From the NCBI GenBank assembly GCA_001414485.1, contig LLEY01000186.1, forward strand, positions 1-64,000: DNA of 64,000 nucleotides. Reading direction: 5' to 3'. Numbering within the stretch: the first letter of the stretch is position 1; every line of letters starts with the position of its first letter. This DNA comes from Calycina herbarum. Lineage: Eukaryota > Ascomycota > Leotiomycetes > Helotiales > Pezizellaceae. The translations under genes were made by a program, and so were the position numbers. Below the pieces are notes generated by a model. The model was not told the origin of the DNA. It worked only from the letters and a program-made list of their open reading frames with translations, and ran no database searches. Positions 1 to 10,480 of this stretch are shown piece after piece.

Positions 1-829
1 GATTTAAGGGGGGGGGGGGGTGGCGATTCAAAAATATGTTTTATTGTGGTTGGGTGGGTGGAGTGAGTGGAATTGAATGGTTGGTTGAATGGCAGGAAGG
101 ATGAACTTTGGGGGTGGGGTTTATGACGGAATATTAGGGATATATGAATGAATGGATGGATGAAGAATTCTTTTTTTCTTTCCTCCTGAGAAATATGATG
201 TAGAGTTGTGGGGAGTAGTGAGTGGTGATGTAAGATGAGTTGTTTGGGTTGGGGGTTTACTAGCTTACCTACTTGGTTGCAGCTTACTCAGTACCATGGC
301 TTACTCGCTGAATTCGTACTAGCTTACTCGTCAATTAGCTTACTTGTCACCTGCTAGCTTACTTGTCAACCACTAGCTTACTCACTAATTTCCTGGCTTA
401 ACCATTGACTTGTAGCTTACTGCCGACTTCTCAGTAGCTTACTCATAACTTACCAGCTTACTCGTCGTGAATGTGTAGCTTACTCATTAGCTAGGTAGTT
501 TCAGTGCAAAATTGATAAATTTTGTAATCATAAGTTTGGTGAATTGAAAGTCCGTTCAGTGAATTGGATTCGGGGGTAACTAGGAAATGGCGGTGAGATC
601 GCATCGCTGAATCAGGCAAAGCCTGCCAATAACCAACCTTTCTTTCCCGCCTTCAAAGAAAGTTCAGCCTCGTAACCTCTCAACCCCTCCAAAAATATCC
701 ACAACTCCATCTACCATCTACCAAATACCTCTACACCCCGAGCCACTCTGCGCAACACACTTGCTTCGCGCAAAACCCCTCAACCCCTTAATTCCAAATT
801 ACCTCGCGCAATCGCAAAAGCAAACAACA
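1..829. other. Gene-free 5' region upstream of RPB12
   Basis: No coding gene is visible. The stretch opens with a 13-G run, then TGGA/GAATG-rich simple sequence to about 170. A periodic GCTTACT array follows at 263-485 and is listed separately. From about 640 to 829 the sequence is pyrimidine- and CA-rich, as is common in fungal 5' leaders, and probably holds the promoter and 5' UTR of the RPB12 gene. Confidence 0.6.
263..485. repeat. Phased GCTTACT array, 12 units
   Basis: Twelve copies of an AGCTTACT-like core (ten exact GCTTACT, one GCTTACC, one GCTTAAC) start at 263, 282, 299, 322, 338, 357, 376, 396, 415, 437, 456 and 478. The steps are 16-23 bp, most often 19, about two helical turns. 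The core is kept while the spacers between cores are unrelated, so this is not a simple young tandem duplication. It lies about 350-570 bp upstream of the RPB12 start. Three more cores spaced 11 bp apart occur at 30684-30712. The function is unknown. Confidence 0.75.
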
Positions 830-1242
830 ATGTCCTCCTACCAAGTCCCAACACTCGCACCCCCAACCACCCGAGAGGTCGCGGGCGATGGACCGGCGAT
901 TAACTATCTGTGTGGAGATTGCAATTCGAAGGTTCCGTTGAAGAGAGGAGATCCTATTCGTTGTAAGGAGTGTGGTCATCGGGTTCTTTATAAGGAGCGG
1001 ACTAAGAGGTAGGTCTTGATTTCCTTTTAAAGTTGAGATGGGGAGGGAAGGCGGGATGGATTTGAGAAGGGGAGAGGGGATTGGATGGGGATTGGATGGG
1101 AATGAGATGTGGCATTTGCGCCACGGAGAATTTGAAGGGGAAGGGGACAATAGCGCCGAAAATAAGAGGGGTCTGCTCGTGCTTCATCTGAAATGGAGGC
1201 TAACCAGTGTTTTACAGAATGGTTCAGTTCGAGGCGCGATGA
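830..1242 (+). CDS. RPB12: RNA polymerases I, II and III subunit ABC10-alpha (Rpb12)
   Basis: Exons 830-1008 and 1218-1242 encode 67 aa. Rpb12 is a tiny zinc-binding subunit shared by the three nuclear RNA polymerases. It has two CxxC pairs (CGDC and CKEC) followed by GHRVLYKERTKR, the family signature. Reading through gives a premature stop two bases after the exon end. Removing the 209-nt GTAGGT...TTTTACAG intron, with a GCTAAC branch site just before the acceptor, adds the conserved ending MVQFEAR. The last exon is only 25 nt including the stop. The start at 830 is chosen because MSSYQ sits after a CAACA context and gives the usual family length. An upstream in-frame start would add an unlikely leader. 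The neighbouring gene Npa3 assembles RNA polymerase II, but the two genes converge and need not be co-regulated. Confidence 0.96.
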
Positions 1243-1606
1243 ACAGAATGGAAGGGATGAGAGGCGACGAGAGAGACGATTCGGGAAATGATAATGGAGG
1301 GATGGGCGTGAGCACATATGATTCGAGATGAAGGATGGGAGAAAGGTGTTTGGGACTCTCAAGAACTTTTTCCCAACGAAGTGCTGGTGTTTTTTTGAGC
1401 ATATCATTCAGGCGTATGGGATTTCTTATGTATGGCGAAAAAGAAGAAAACATTGGTAGGATGGACGATGCATTCAAAAAATCTTGTCAATTCAGACTAT
1501 CAAAAACCTAAATTATGGTATCAAAGTTGCGCCAAACCATGCTACAAATCCATGCCCGCCAACGCCATTTTGTCCTCCCCTAGTAACCACTGCGTGTAAA
1601 ATGTTT
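1243..1606. other. Convergent 3' spacer between RPB12 and GPN1
   Basis: This interval of about 364 bp separates two genes that point at each other. I see no coding sequence in it. It probably contains the two 3' UTRs and polyadenylation signals. Confidence 0.6.
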
Positions 1607-2829
1607 CTAACCGTTCATCTGACTTGCCCGGATATATCTAGTAAAACTGTGATCATCCTTATCTGGTGGTCCTCCTCCAGATTCCTCAAGAGCAGTCTGA
1701 TATCTCGAGGTCAGATTTGAGTCATCGTTTTTGTCCTCATCTTCGTCTTCATCATCCAAATCACTCAAAACTTCCATATCCACATCTGGCGCCGCAGGTT
1801 TTCTGGTTGATGGTTCACCAGAAACAGCCATATCATTCATCAATTTGCCCAATTCCTTCTCTCGATTTGCAAGCTTGTCAGCTTCTCTCTGCTTCCTCTT
1901 TCGCTCCAATTCAGGTTTGTAATCCCGATTGAACTCTTCAGCTTTTTTGTCAACAGCTTCGAAAAATTCAGGAATTCCAGCTCCAGTCATGGAACTTACT
2001 CCAACCACACTCAAGTGACTGTAAAACTCCTCAAGCATGAGACTCATACTATTAAGCAAAGAACCCATATATCCACTTCCCCCCATTCCACCTGCTTCTC
2101 CGCCGAAATTCCCAGACTCCTCTTCCTCTTTCAGAGCCGCTTGGAAAGCTTCGAAATCTGTCATCCATTCTTTGGCGAATTCGGCATCTTTGACATCTGT
2201 TTTATTGAAGACCAAAATCATGGGAAGTTTGGTTTTGTAAAGGATAGAACATGCGTAAAGCATGTTACTCATAAAAGTACTCGTTGAAGCTGTGCGTGGG
2301 GTGTCGATGATATAAGCAATTACCGTAGGAAACGTACTAGCCAGGGAGTCTAGTAAAATACTTCCACTAGCACTCCAAACAAACACTTCGATTTGACCTG
2401 GTGTATCGACTAAGATATTCTTGATGGGTTTCGCTGATGGGTTTGCAGGGTCTGGGGATGTGCGCTTTTCGAGGAGCGTGAGGATTTGATCGATCTTTGT
2501 GGCGAAGAGGTTTAAGGATGTGAGGATTCCACCGTTGGGGCCGAGGTTGTAGGATTTCATTACTTCTTTGTAGTTTACTGAGTCGCGAATGTCGATATTG
2601 CTATCGAAGGGGACGTTTCGGACTGCTGGATCAAGGTTTATTACGTAGGGAGGGGTTTTTTGGGCATGGAGGTGAGAGTTTATTCGTTGCATGAAGGTGG
2701 TTTTTCCGGAGCCTGGGGAGGGTTAGAATTTTGAGACTTGGATATTTTGATAAGAAGAGACGTACCGGCCATGCCCACACATACGATGGACACGGGCTGT
2801 GCGCCCTGGGGAGCTTGAGGTGTTGCCAT
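1607..2829 (-). CDS. NPA3: GPN-loop GTPase 1 (Npa3/XAB1)
   Basis: Exons, read on the minus strand, are 2829-2766 and 2712-1607, giving 389 aa. The 53-nt intron (GTACGT...CTAACCCTCCCCAG) splits the P-loop, so only the spliced product carries the intact Walker A GMAGSGKT at residues 19-26. The family-defining Gly-Pro-Asn loop (GPNG) is at about 79-82, and DTPGQIEVF supplies the G3 motif. Further on is NKTDVKDA (NKxD, G4). An acidic tail ([13 protein letters not shown]) and the end SQMNG close the protein. Npa3/GPN1 is a cytoplasmic GTPase needed for assembly and nuclear import of RNA polymerase II. The gene is divergent from the CWF19-like gene across 184 bp, which suggests a shared promoter region. 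Confidence 0.95.
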
Positions 2830-3013
2830 GGTTGATGTTGTTTTCTGAATGCGGGGTGTTGAGCTGGGTTGACGCGAGCAAAAATTGTAAGCGGGGTGAA
2901 GCTTTATGATGCACGATCTCCTGACGCGTGCCTGCCTGAGGGCTAGAGCTTCGACCTCATAAACTGAGGTGAACTCCCCAAAAAACATCACACCATTCCT
3001 CAACAACTTCACC
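2830..3013. promoter_or_regulatory. Putative bidirectional promoter NPA3/CWF19
   Basis: Only 184 bp separate the start codons of two divergently transcribed genes, an RNA polymerase II assembly GTPase and a spliceosomal factor. The interval must hold both cores and 5' leaders. No classical TATA box is evident. The CWF19-side start has a strong ACCATGG context. The call rests on geometry only. Confidence 0.55.
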
Positions 3014-5068
3014 ATGGATGGACTCGACGATTTCGAGAAATCTCTGGCGGAAGAGAAGAAAGCTAGGGAAAAGGCAGAGAAGGAAAGCAGTCGGGATAAA
3101 GAGCGTAAACATAAGCACCGACATCGATCAAAACACCACCGGTCCAGAGATGATGATGGCTCAGATAGGGAAGGACATCGATCCAAACACAGACATCGAG
3201 GGGATGACGATTCAGAAGAAGGCGATCATAGGCATAAGAGGTCGAGGCATTCCAAGGAGGACGACAGGGACGATCGCAAAAGTCGCAAACATGAGAAATC
3301 CGGAGATCCTCACGAAGACCTGCCATTACCAGATGATGAGGAGCCATCGAATACACCAAAATTAGTTCGAGATGATTGGATGACTGCCCCGTCGGCGATG
3401 GATATCGATTATACACAGAAAGGCGCAAAGAAGGTAGAGAAGAAGGCGCCTTCTAAGCCGGATTACGATTTAAAGATTCATAGGAATGAATTGAATGTTC
3501 ATCTGCAGGATTTGGCCGATGGGGAGAAATTGGAGGATATTGAGACAGGGGAGAATGATGTGGAGTACGAGTTTGGTGATTCGGGAGCGCAATGGCGCAT
3601 GACGAAGTTGAAAGTTGTTTATACACAGGCTGAGCAGAGTGGAAGGGGTGTGGATGAGGTTGCTATTGAGAGATTTGGAGGGTTACGAGAATTCGATGCC
3701 GCGAGGGAGGAACAAACTGAATTGGATCGACGCCAATTGTATGGAGAGGGATATGTTGGAAAGGAGAAGCCAACTGGGGAATTGTTTAAGGAGAGGAAGG
3801 TGGAGCTGGGGATTAGGGAGAGCAATGAGATTTCACAAAAGGAACCGTTACCACAAGGACAAATCATGGAAGAGCCTCAACCGACTTCAGTACCACTGGA
3901 TTCATCGGCATTAAATCGAATGAAGGCAAAGCTGATGAAGGCCAAGTTGAAGAAGTCAGCAGATGTCGCCAAATTGGAGGCTGAGTACAATGAAGCTATG
4001 GCGAATTATGGGAAGAACCCTAGTGCGGGTGTGGTAGTCTTGGGTAAGATGGACAATCGACTGTTAGCTGGGACTCGTGGTGAAGTCAAATCAATTGACA
4101 ACAAGAGAGGTCGGGAGAGGGGGTTAGTTGAAGAGAACGAAGATATGAGCATAGAAGATATGGTCAGAGAAGAGAGAAGGACCAAGAATCAAGCAGGTGG
4201 TGAGGGCATGAAGGCTGCGGAACGAATTGCCAAAGACGGAAAATTTGACGATGACCTCGATTACATGGACGACAACGCAAATAAACTTGCGAAACGAGTT
4301 CAAAAATCCGAAATCAACTTGAAGAATGCCGCAATTGGGGATTTCCAGAAGATGAATAGAATCTTGGACAATTGTCAACTTTGCCATCACGAGGATAAAA
4401 ATCTACCACCAGTTGCTCCCATCATTTCCTTGGCCACACGAGTATATCTCACACTGCCCACGGAGCCCGAACTCAGCGAAGGTGGTGCGGTTATCGTACC
4501 TATACAACATCGAACCAACCTACTGGAATGTGACGACGACGAATGGGAAGAAATCAGAAATTTCATGAAGTCCCTCACACGAATGTACCACGACCAAGGC
4601 CGAGACGTAGTATTCTACGAAAACGCCGCGGCCCCCCAACGAAAAATGCACGCCGCAATGCAAGTCGTTCCCCTCCCCTACAGCCTAGGAGAAACCGCCC
4701 CAGCATTCTTTAAAGAAGCAATCCTTTCTTCAGACGAAGAATGGACACAGCATAAGAAGCTTATCGATACAGCAGCTAAAGCCCGAGATGGCCTGGGCAA
4801 ACAGGCATTTAGACGATCGATTGCGAAGGAGATGCCTTATTTTCATGCTTGGTTCCAACTCGATGGGGGGTTGGGACATATTGTTGAGGATTCGAATAGA
4901 TGGCCCAAGGGGGATCTTTTTGCGAGGGAGATCATTGGGGGAATGTTGGATGTTGAGCCGGATGTTATTAAGAGGCAGGGACGGTGGAGGAAGGGGGATA
5001 GTAGGTTGGATGGGTTTAGGAAGAGGTGGAGGAAGTTTGATTGGACGAGGGTTCTTACTGATGGGTAA
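3014..5068 (+). CDS. CWF19: CWF19-like spliceosome-associated protein
   Basis: Single exon of 684 aa. Residues about 10-130 are a charged RS/RH-like tract (repeated KHRHRSKHHRSR-type runs), typical of splicing factors. From about residue 440 to the end come the two CwfJ C-terminal domains. The first starts with CQLCHHED, and HIT-like residues are visible in MHAAMQVVPLP. The second contains PYFHAWFQLDGGLGHIVED and ends with a lysine/arginine-rich tail. Cwf19/CWF19L2 acts late in splicing with the intron-lariat spliceosome. I start at ATG 3014 because it has an ACCATGG context. An in-frame extension to 2969 exists, but its 15 extra residues look like leader sequence. Npa3 is the divergent neighbour. 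Confidence 0.94.
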   Translation: MDGLDDFEKSLAEEKKAREKAEKESSRDKERKHKHRHRSKHHRSRDDDGSDREGHRSKHRHRGDDDSEEGDHRHKRSRHSKEDDRDDRKSRKHEKSGDPHEDLPLPDDEEPSNTPKLVRDDWMTAPSAMDIDYTQKGAKKVEKKAPSKPDYDLKIHRNELNVHLQDLADGEKLEDIETGENDVEYEFGDSGAQWRMTKLKVVYTQAEQSGRGVDEVAIERFGGLREFDAAREEQTELDRRQLYGEGYVGKEKPTGELFKERKVELGIRESNEISQKEPLPQGQIMEEPQPTSVPLDSSALNRMKAKLMKAKLKKSADVAKLEAEYNEAMANYGKNPSAGVVVLGKMDNRLLAGTRGEVKSIDNKRGRERGLVEENEDMSIEDMVREERRTKNQAGGEGMKAAERIAKDGKFDDDLDYMDDNANKLAKRVQKSEINLKNAAIGDFQKMNRILDNCQLCHHEDKNLPPVAPIISLATRVYLTLPTEPELSEGGAVIVPIQHRTNLLECDDDEWEEIRNFMKSLTRMYHDQGRDVVFYENAAAPQRKMHAAMQVVPLPYSLGETAPAFFKEAILSSDEEWTQHKKLIDTAAKARDGLGKQAFRRSIAKEMPYFHAWFQLDGGLGHIVEDSNRWPKGDLFAREIIGGMLDVEPDVIKRQGRWRKGDSRLDGFRKRWRKFDWTRVLTDG

Positions 5069-5481
5069 GAGATGATTGATAAATAGAGACATAGTGTAAT
5101 TGTGTAAAATATTGAAGGCACGAATACTCACGAATTCGTTTTCATGTGTTTGGAAGGTTGTATTCTAAAACGTTATTGTGCTGAGTCACTTCTATAGTGG
5201 TGGATTTGTTTGTCTTTTGCTTGGTCTTTAGTACTAGTGATAGATAGATTTACAGCGGTGCTTTGGCGTCCATACTACAGATGTAATACCCGGGGCTGAA
5301 CGGTAGTTTATGTTGAGCTCCCTCGAGGTGAGATGTGTTAATATGTCTCGATTTACCTACTTTCCACCGTGCAATGTTGTATTTCTCTTTTCTCTTTATC
5401 ACGTCGCTTCGGGTGCTTTATGCTTTCCGGGGGAAGCGACAGAATAAGCGGCACTATTACTTCATGCTACGAGAAATATCA

Positions 5482-5790
5482 TCACCTACAACTCGTTACA
5501 GAAGCAATAAAAACCTTGAACAATGTCGATGAAGACAAATGAGCATCGCGCATTTTGTCATATTTTTGTTGCGCTGTTGGTTTCCCAGGGCAAAGCTCCA
5601 ATAATCGGCTTGCATCCAGAAAAAGGACGTCGACGCGTTGAAATTGATCTCTCGAACCCCGACTCCTAGATGAGCGTCTGCGAAATACCCAATTGACTCG
5701 AGCCTGCTGGAGTATATTTTCCTCTCGCGCAGCGTTCTCTAGAATGTCTAGACTCTTCCTCTCCAACGCTCGGCGGTATCGATAATCATA
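5482..5790 (-). other. Coding-like fragment, no start codon
   Basis: An open frame of about 100 codons reads on the minus strand and ends with the stop at 5482. It has no ATG and is cut off upstream by the AT-rich repeat. The composition (ERKSLDILENAAREEN, LCPGKPTAQQKYDKM) looks protein-like, with normal GC, unlike the adjacent sequence. It may be the surviving end of a degraded gene. I do not recognise the family, and it could also be a chance frame. Confidence 0.25.
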
Positions 5791-6180
5791 GCTATTAGAA
5801 CAAGCTCGGTGCGGCTAGTTTTATATACTTATATTATTTAAATTTTATATTAATAAACGTAGTAAATCTAGCTATAGCTTACTTGATATAAGAACTATTA
5901 AAAAAAGAAGTTTATATCTAAATAGCTCTCGTTAAGGACTATAATCTTTATATAGATTATATAATCATAGATATTAGAATAAGCCTAGTTTTATATATAT
6001 TTCTTCTTAGCTTTTTTTATTAAAAAAAGATTCTACTAAATCTACATAGCTATAACTTCTTTAATATAAGAGCTATTAAAAAAAAGATGTTTATATCTAA
6101 ATAGCTCTAATTCTACTCCATACTTTTATATAGCTTAGATAATCATAGCTATTAAAATAAGCCTAATTAATATAACTGCT
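5784..6180. repeat. AT-rich tandem repeat, about 2.3 units of 170-177 bp
   Basis: The phrase ATAATCATAGCTATTAGAA recurs with changes at about 5784, 5961 and 6131. A second block (aactattaaaaaaagaag, then tttatatctaaatagctc) recurs at about 5890 and 6067. The copies are very AT-rich and differ from each other largely at T/A-rich positions. That is what repeat-induced point mutation (C-to-T changes in duplicated fungal DNA) leaves behind. No coding potential remains. Confidence 0.75.
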
Positions 6181-7347
6181 TTTATAGACTACGACTTCTC
6201 AACTCTCGATCTTACGACTACTAGTGTAAATAGAACCAAAAGTTCTCAGACACTCAGCTCTGGGATCTCCCCGCCGTTCTAGCCCTCTGATTAGTTAGTT
6301 TAGTCCGTACATATAAAAGGTGGGGAAAGGAAAGATACCAGAGCGGCGGAAGATGAAATAAACCCTAGTACTAGTACTAGTACTGGCTCAATGATGGAAA
6401 GTTGGTGATTGGTGATTGGAATCTGGGAATTAAACTTGGGAAGACATTTTGACATTTGAAGGCTCCCCCAATTGGAATTTGGAAAGGAGGAAACTTGAGA
6501 AGAAAGCGATGAAATGAAATGGGGAGCTTGTGATCTGACAAGTGAAGCGATTTAATTTCCTAGCTCACTTAAAAGAGCTAGAAATTACTCGAAAATCTTT
6601 AGGAGAATGAAACCAAAATCCACTCATCTACAAGGAAGCTGCCCGGAATATCGGCTAAGAAATTTGATTGTCCCAACCCTTCTGTGAAAATGGGCTGGAC
6701 AAAACATCGTTCAGATGAAGTTGGAACGAAGACACGACACGACATCTTGCAAATACAATCATCAAATCATTTAATTCTCTAATACCCTACTTTGAGACAG
6801 CTCTCTCTTCCTCCAATTGAATGGACTCTAAGAATTTTTATTCTCCATGTATGATGCATGCGCATGTAATGTACCAAGTTCATTTATTCTTTCCTTTCCC
6901 TTTCACATATCCATACCCATCCCCACATTTCCATACCGCCATACCACCACACCTCCCAACCACCAATCCTAATCATCCTGGCAAGTATCTACCAATCCCC
7001 TTCCATATCTCTCATATAAAACAAGGAGAAAGGCAGGAATGTACCACATATGTTCAAAACTCCCATTCCCAAAAAACCCCCGAGCCAAAGAAAAGAAGAA
7101 TTAGAAACAACAACAAGAATCTGATACCATCAACTCCTTTCCTTGATTATGTATGCATACTATGCGTATGAGAAGAGAAGTGAAGAAAAAAATACATCCC
7201 CAATGTGTTTCTATCATTGCAAGGAAGACATGGATGCTGAAATGACCGAGTGGGGACGGCGTCTGGACCATTTTGCTTGTTGGTCCCAAAATGTCAAGTT
7301 TTTAGGTCGCAGTTGAATGCAACCCACCAAAACTTGGTGCAGGATAC

Positions 7348-10300
7348 TCATAAAAGTTTTCCAAGTTTTTGCAACACAGTCAAGACACCTGGGGTACAAT
7401 TAGTACATGCATAATTCTTTCTCAGAGAAACTGAAGGAGACATACCAGTAACGCCCTGCGTAAGAGTATATCCAGCCTCAGTGTTACGGCTTCCCAAGCT
7501 AACGGTGGTCACATGCTTGACCTTCTTATCCTTTTCAAGGTCATTAGCCCATCGGAAGATCACCTCGTCATCTCGACCGTCTCCAATTACGGTGAGGAAA
7601 TCGACGGGTGAGGGGTTGGATTCATTGATGGGACCCATGGTCTTTTCTATTCCCTGGAAGATTTGCATTGCTGCTGTGGCTTTGGACCAATCTATTGGGG
7701 CTACAATTACGGAATCTGGGGCGTTATGTTAATATGGAATTTGTGGAGAGAGACGGAGGACATACCTTCTGCTGGGATGGCTTTTACTCTCTGCTGCTCG
7801 CAAGCATCGTTGATGTGACTAGCACAATCACCTGCTTGACGACTTGCACTCTCTTGATCTTCACAGCTCTTGTAGTGGAATATCAGACTGCAGTGACGAC
7901 GCTCAATCCATGAACCAGGTGTACGTTCGTGGTAATACTGCATGATACCCTCGACGGATTCTTGCCAAGCGTGCATGTCTTCTGGGTCAGCCATCTCGGT
8001 CCACTTGGATGACCCGCATTCTTTGAGGAAGCAACCATTCTCAGCAATAAGACCGAGATTTGGAATACGTTTGAACAGTCTATCGAGTTCTTCTGGTTGA
8101 CGGCCGGACATCACGTAGACGGTATTTCGTTCATCGACGAGAACGTCGTTGAGAACATCAAGAGTACGCTATGCAGTGAGTATTTATTTATCATTGAGAG
8201 AAAAATGAACTTACCTGGGGACTTGTGAGGATAATGTCATATGGCGAACCCCAAGATGCCAGAGTTCCCTCATAATCAAGGATGAAGAGTCGTCTGTTAG
8301 ACTTCTGGTACGATTGTGCCAAGGCATTGATGGAAAGTCGAGGAACAGAAGTGGTATCACGACGATGTTGTTCATCATATACCTTGTTAAGTCTCGTGAG
8401 GAAAGCCGTGAACCAATGTTCAGCAGTGTGGTGCATCACAGCTTGGTACAGCTTTCCCCAACGAACTTCCTTCTCTTCATCGCCCATCTCCAATGCAATC
8501 TTGATAGCCTCGGCACATTGACGATAATCCCAAGGATTAACCGACAGCTCATTGCCGCCAAACACGGATGCACTGCCAGTAAATTCGCTCAGGATGAGTG
8601 ATCCAAATTTGTTGTGACCTTCAAACTTTCCGTCTTGACAGAAAAGATATTCATGACACGTCAAATTCATGCCTTCTCTTTGACTAGCAATCATCAAAGC
8701 GTCGGCAACTGTGAGCAAAGCTAAGTACTGTGGATAACTGATATCTTGCTTGAGGTAGACCAGAGGTTGGTAAGCCAAGTTTGCCCACGACGAGTTGACT
8801 CTGGTGACAATATCTGATACGGTCGCATCAAGTTCTCCTTGTTCGGTAGTGGATGTTGCTACTTGAATCATAACCACGTGGTCCCTCCATTCCGGGTATT
8901 TGTTCAAAAACAGTTCGTATGCCAAAAGTTTTTGTCGTACTCCACGAACGGAATCGAGTTTGTCTCGAGCAACAATCAACTTCTTTCCGCGGTAGCGTTC
9001 TTGCATGGTGCTCAGCCATTTTGCAACATCCGGGTCCGTACGATTCATATCCAATGCGACCGGGTCGATACCAATAGCAAGGTTGATGACATCCACAAAA
9101 CGGTCTTCCAATTGAACACCATCATTTGTTGCCTCGACACACAGAAGTCTGCTGCAAGTTTGAAGAAAGTGTCGCGCGTATTCGTGAATTTGAAAGCCAA
9201 TCAAGTTAGCACCCAACATACCTTCCAATAGTTCTTTGCGAACTGCCAAGCATCGGAAAACCTCTGAAGATGGAAATGCCACGTGCAAAAAGAAACCAAT
9301 CTTAGCATCTGGCAGCTTCTTCCGAATCATTGCTGGGACTAGAAGCAGATGGTAGTCATGAATCCAAATGACATCTCCACGCTTCCAGTTCTTGACAATC
9401 TTATCCGCGAAAGCCTGGTTAACTTTAACGTAAAATACCCAGGAATGGTCCTCGTAGGCTTTGCTCTTTGGATTGTCCGGGATCTGATAATGGAAAACCG
9501 GCCAGAGAATTTGTTTGCAGTAATGGGTGTAATGTCCATCGAAATCGCTATCTTTGCAAAAGACCGTCAAAGAATCGTGTTCAGTGGCCAGTCGATCCTC
9601 GATATCTTGCCTCTGCTGTGTATCCTCGAGAACATCCGTAGGCATACCCAGTGTTCCGACCCAGATCTTGTCATTGAGCTTTCCATTTCGCACTGCAGCT
9701 TGCACTGCATTTCGAAGGCCTCCGTTTCCTTGATCTGCGGGAACCACGGTCCAAGGAGCATGAGTAAACACACGGTCATGGCTGTCACTCCTTCCACCAA
9801 GTTGAGGTTGTCGGATGCCAGCCCTGCCTAATACCGCAGCCTTCTCTGCAATCTTTGTGCTTTTCAACAAGTCTGCTGGTGGTGGAGAGCTCGCGCGCGA
9901 TTGAGGCTGGGTGAAGAGTTTACCCGTTCCCCATGCTGGCGAATGGGGATCGCTGGGGGCAATTATTGATCGTGGCCCATCTTGCTTGGGGAAATGTGTA
10001 CGCAACTCGAGATCCTTCTGAGCGAAGAACTCATTATAATCGATGTCTTTGGTAGGCGTGTGTGGAGGGGTGATGTCATTGTTGAATAGACTAGGCTTTT
10101 CGGTCGTGTCTAATTTTGTTGATGTTCGTTTGAGGGGAGCTGGAACGGTTCGACCGCGGCCAGCAGTGGCAGGAGGGGCAGTCGAACTAGTGATCGGTTT
10201 GGAGGGGAGGAGGAAGTTGATGGTGTTGGGGAGGAAACTGCGCAAGGACTTGGGTTAGCAATGCATAAACACTTGTGACACTATTTCCCAAATTGAATTG

Positions 10301-10480
10301 CAGATTCAACTCTTGAACCCGGATGAATCGGAATTGGAGCCCTAGACAATCTCTAGAGCGCGTCTTGTTGATCCCTCTGGGAATAGTTGCAATTGTCCAA
10401 GGGGAAAAAAGTGAGGTCATCGGCAAAAAAAGCTTGGGAGAGTGGTACGGTACTCACAGGGAAACCACAAAGACCGTCAT
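7348..10480 (-). CDS. Trehalose-6-phosphate synthase/phosphatase complex subunit, Tps3/Tsl1-like
   Basis: Five exons on the minus strand: 10480-10458, 10237-8215, 8168-7766, 7715-7446 and 7388-7348, encoding 919 aa. The first exon is only 23 nt (MTVFVVSL). Its 220-nt intron rejoins in frame at FLPNTINF. A Pro/Ser-rich N-terminal region precedes a GT20 synthase-like domain (about 160-645), which carries HDYHLLLVP (about 302-310), HVAFPSSEVFR and SQREGMNL (about 526-533). A HAD phosphatase-like domain follows from about 660. Its motif I reads DYEGT instead of DxDGT: the second aspartate, the acid/base of active Tps2-type phosphatases, is glutamate. The later motif GDGRDDE is present. This suggests a regulatory or scaffold subunit of the trehalose complex. 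An active bifunctional enzyme cannot be excluded. Confidence 0.9.

Larger units (their letters stand above)
5069..7347. other. Gene-free spacer with AT-rich repeats
   Basis: About 2.3 kb without a convincing gene. It contains the 3' UTR of the CWF19-like gene and a GC-balanced coding-like fragment at 5482-5766. The AT-rich tandem repeat lies at 5784-6180, and a TAGTAC microsatellite lies near 6363. A C/A-rich stretch at 6880-7100 leads to the 3' end of the trehalose gene. Confidence 0.6.

Noticed and set aside
6821..7171. 116-codon plus-strand frame before the trehalose gene
   Set aside because: Pro/His-rich translation of a C/A-rich spacer, ending in low-complexity Lys/Asn. It lies in the 3' flank of the minus-strand gene.
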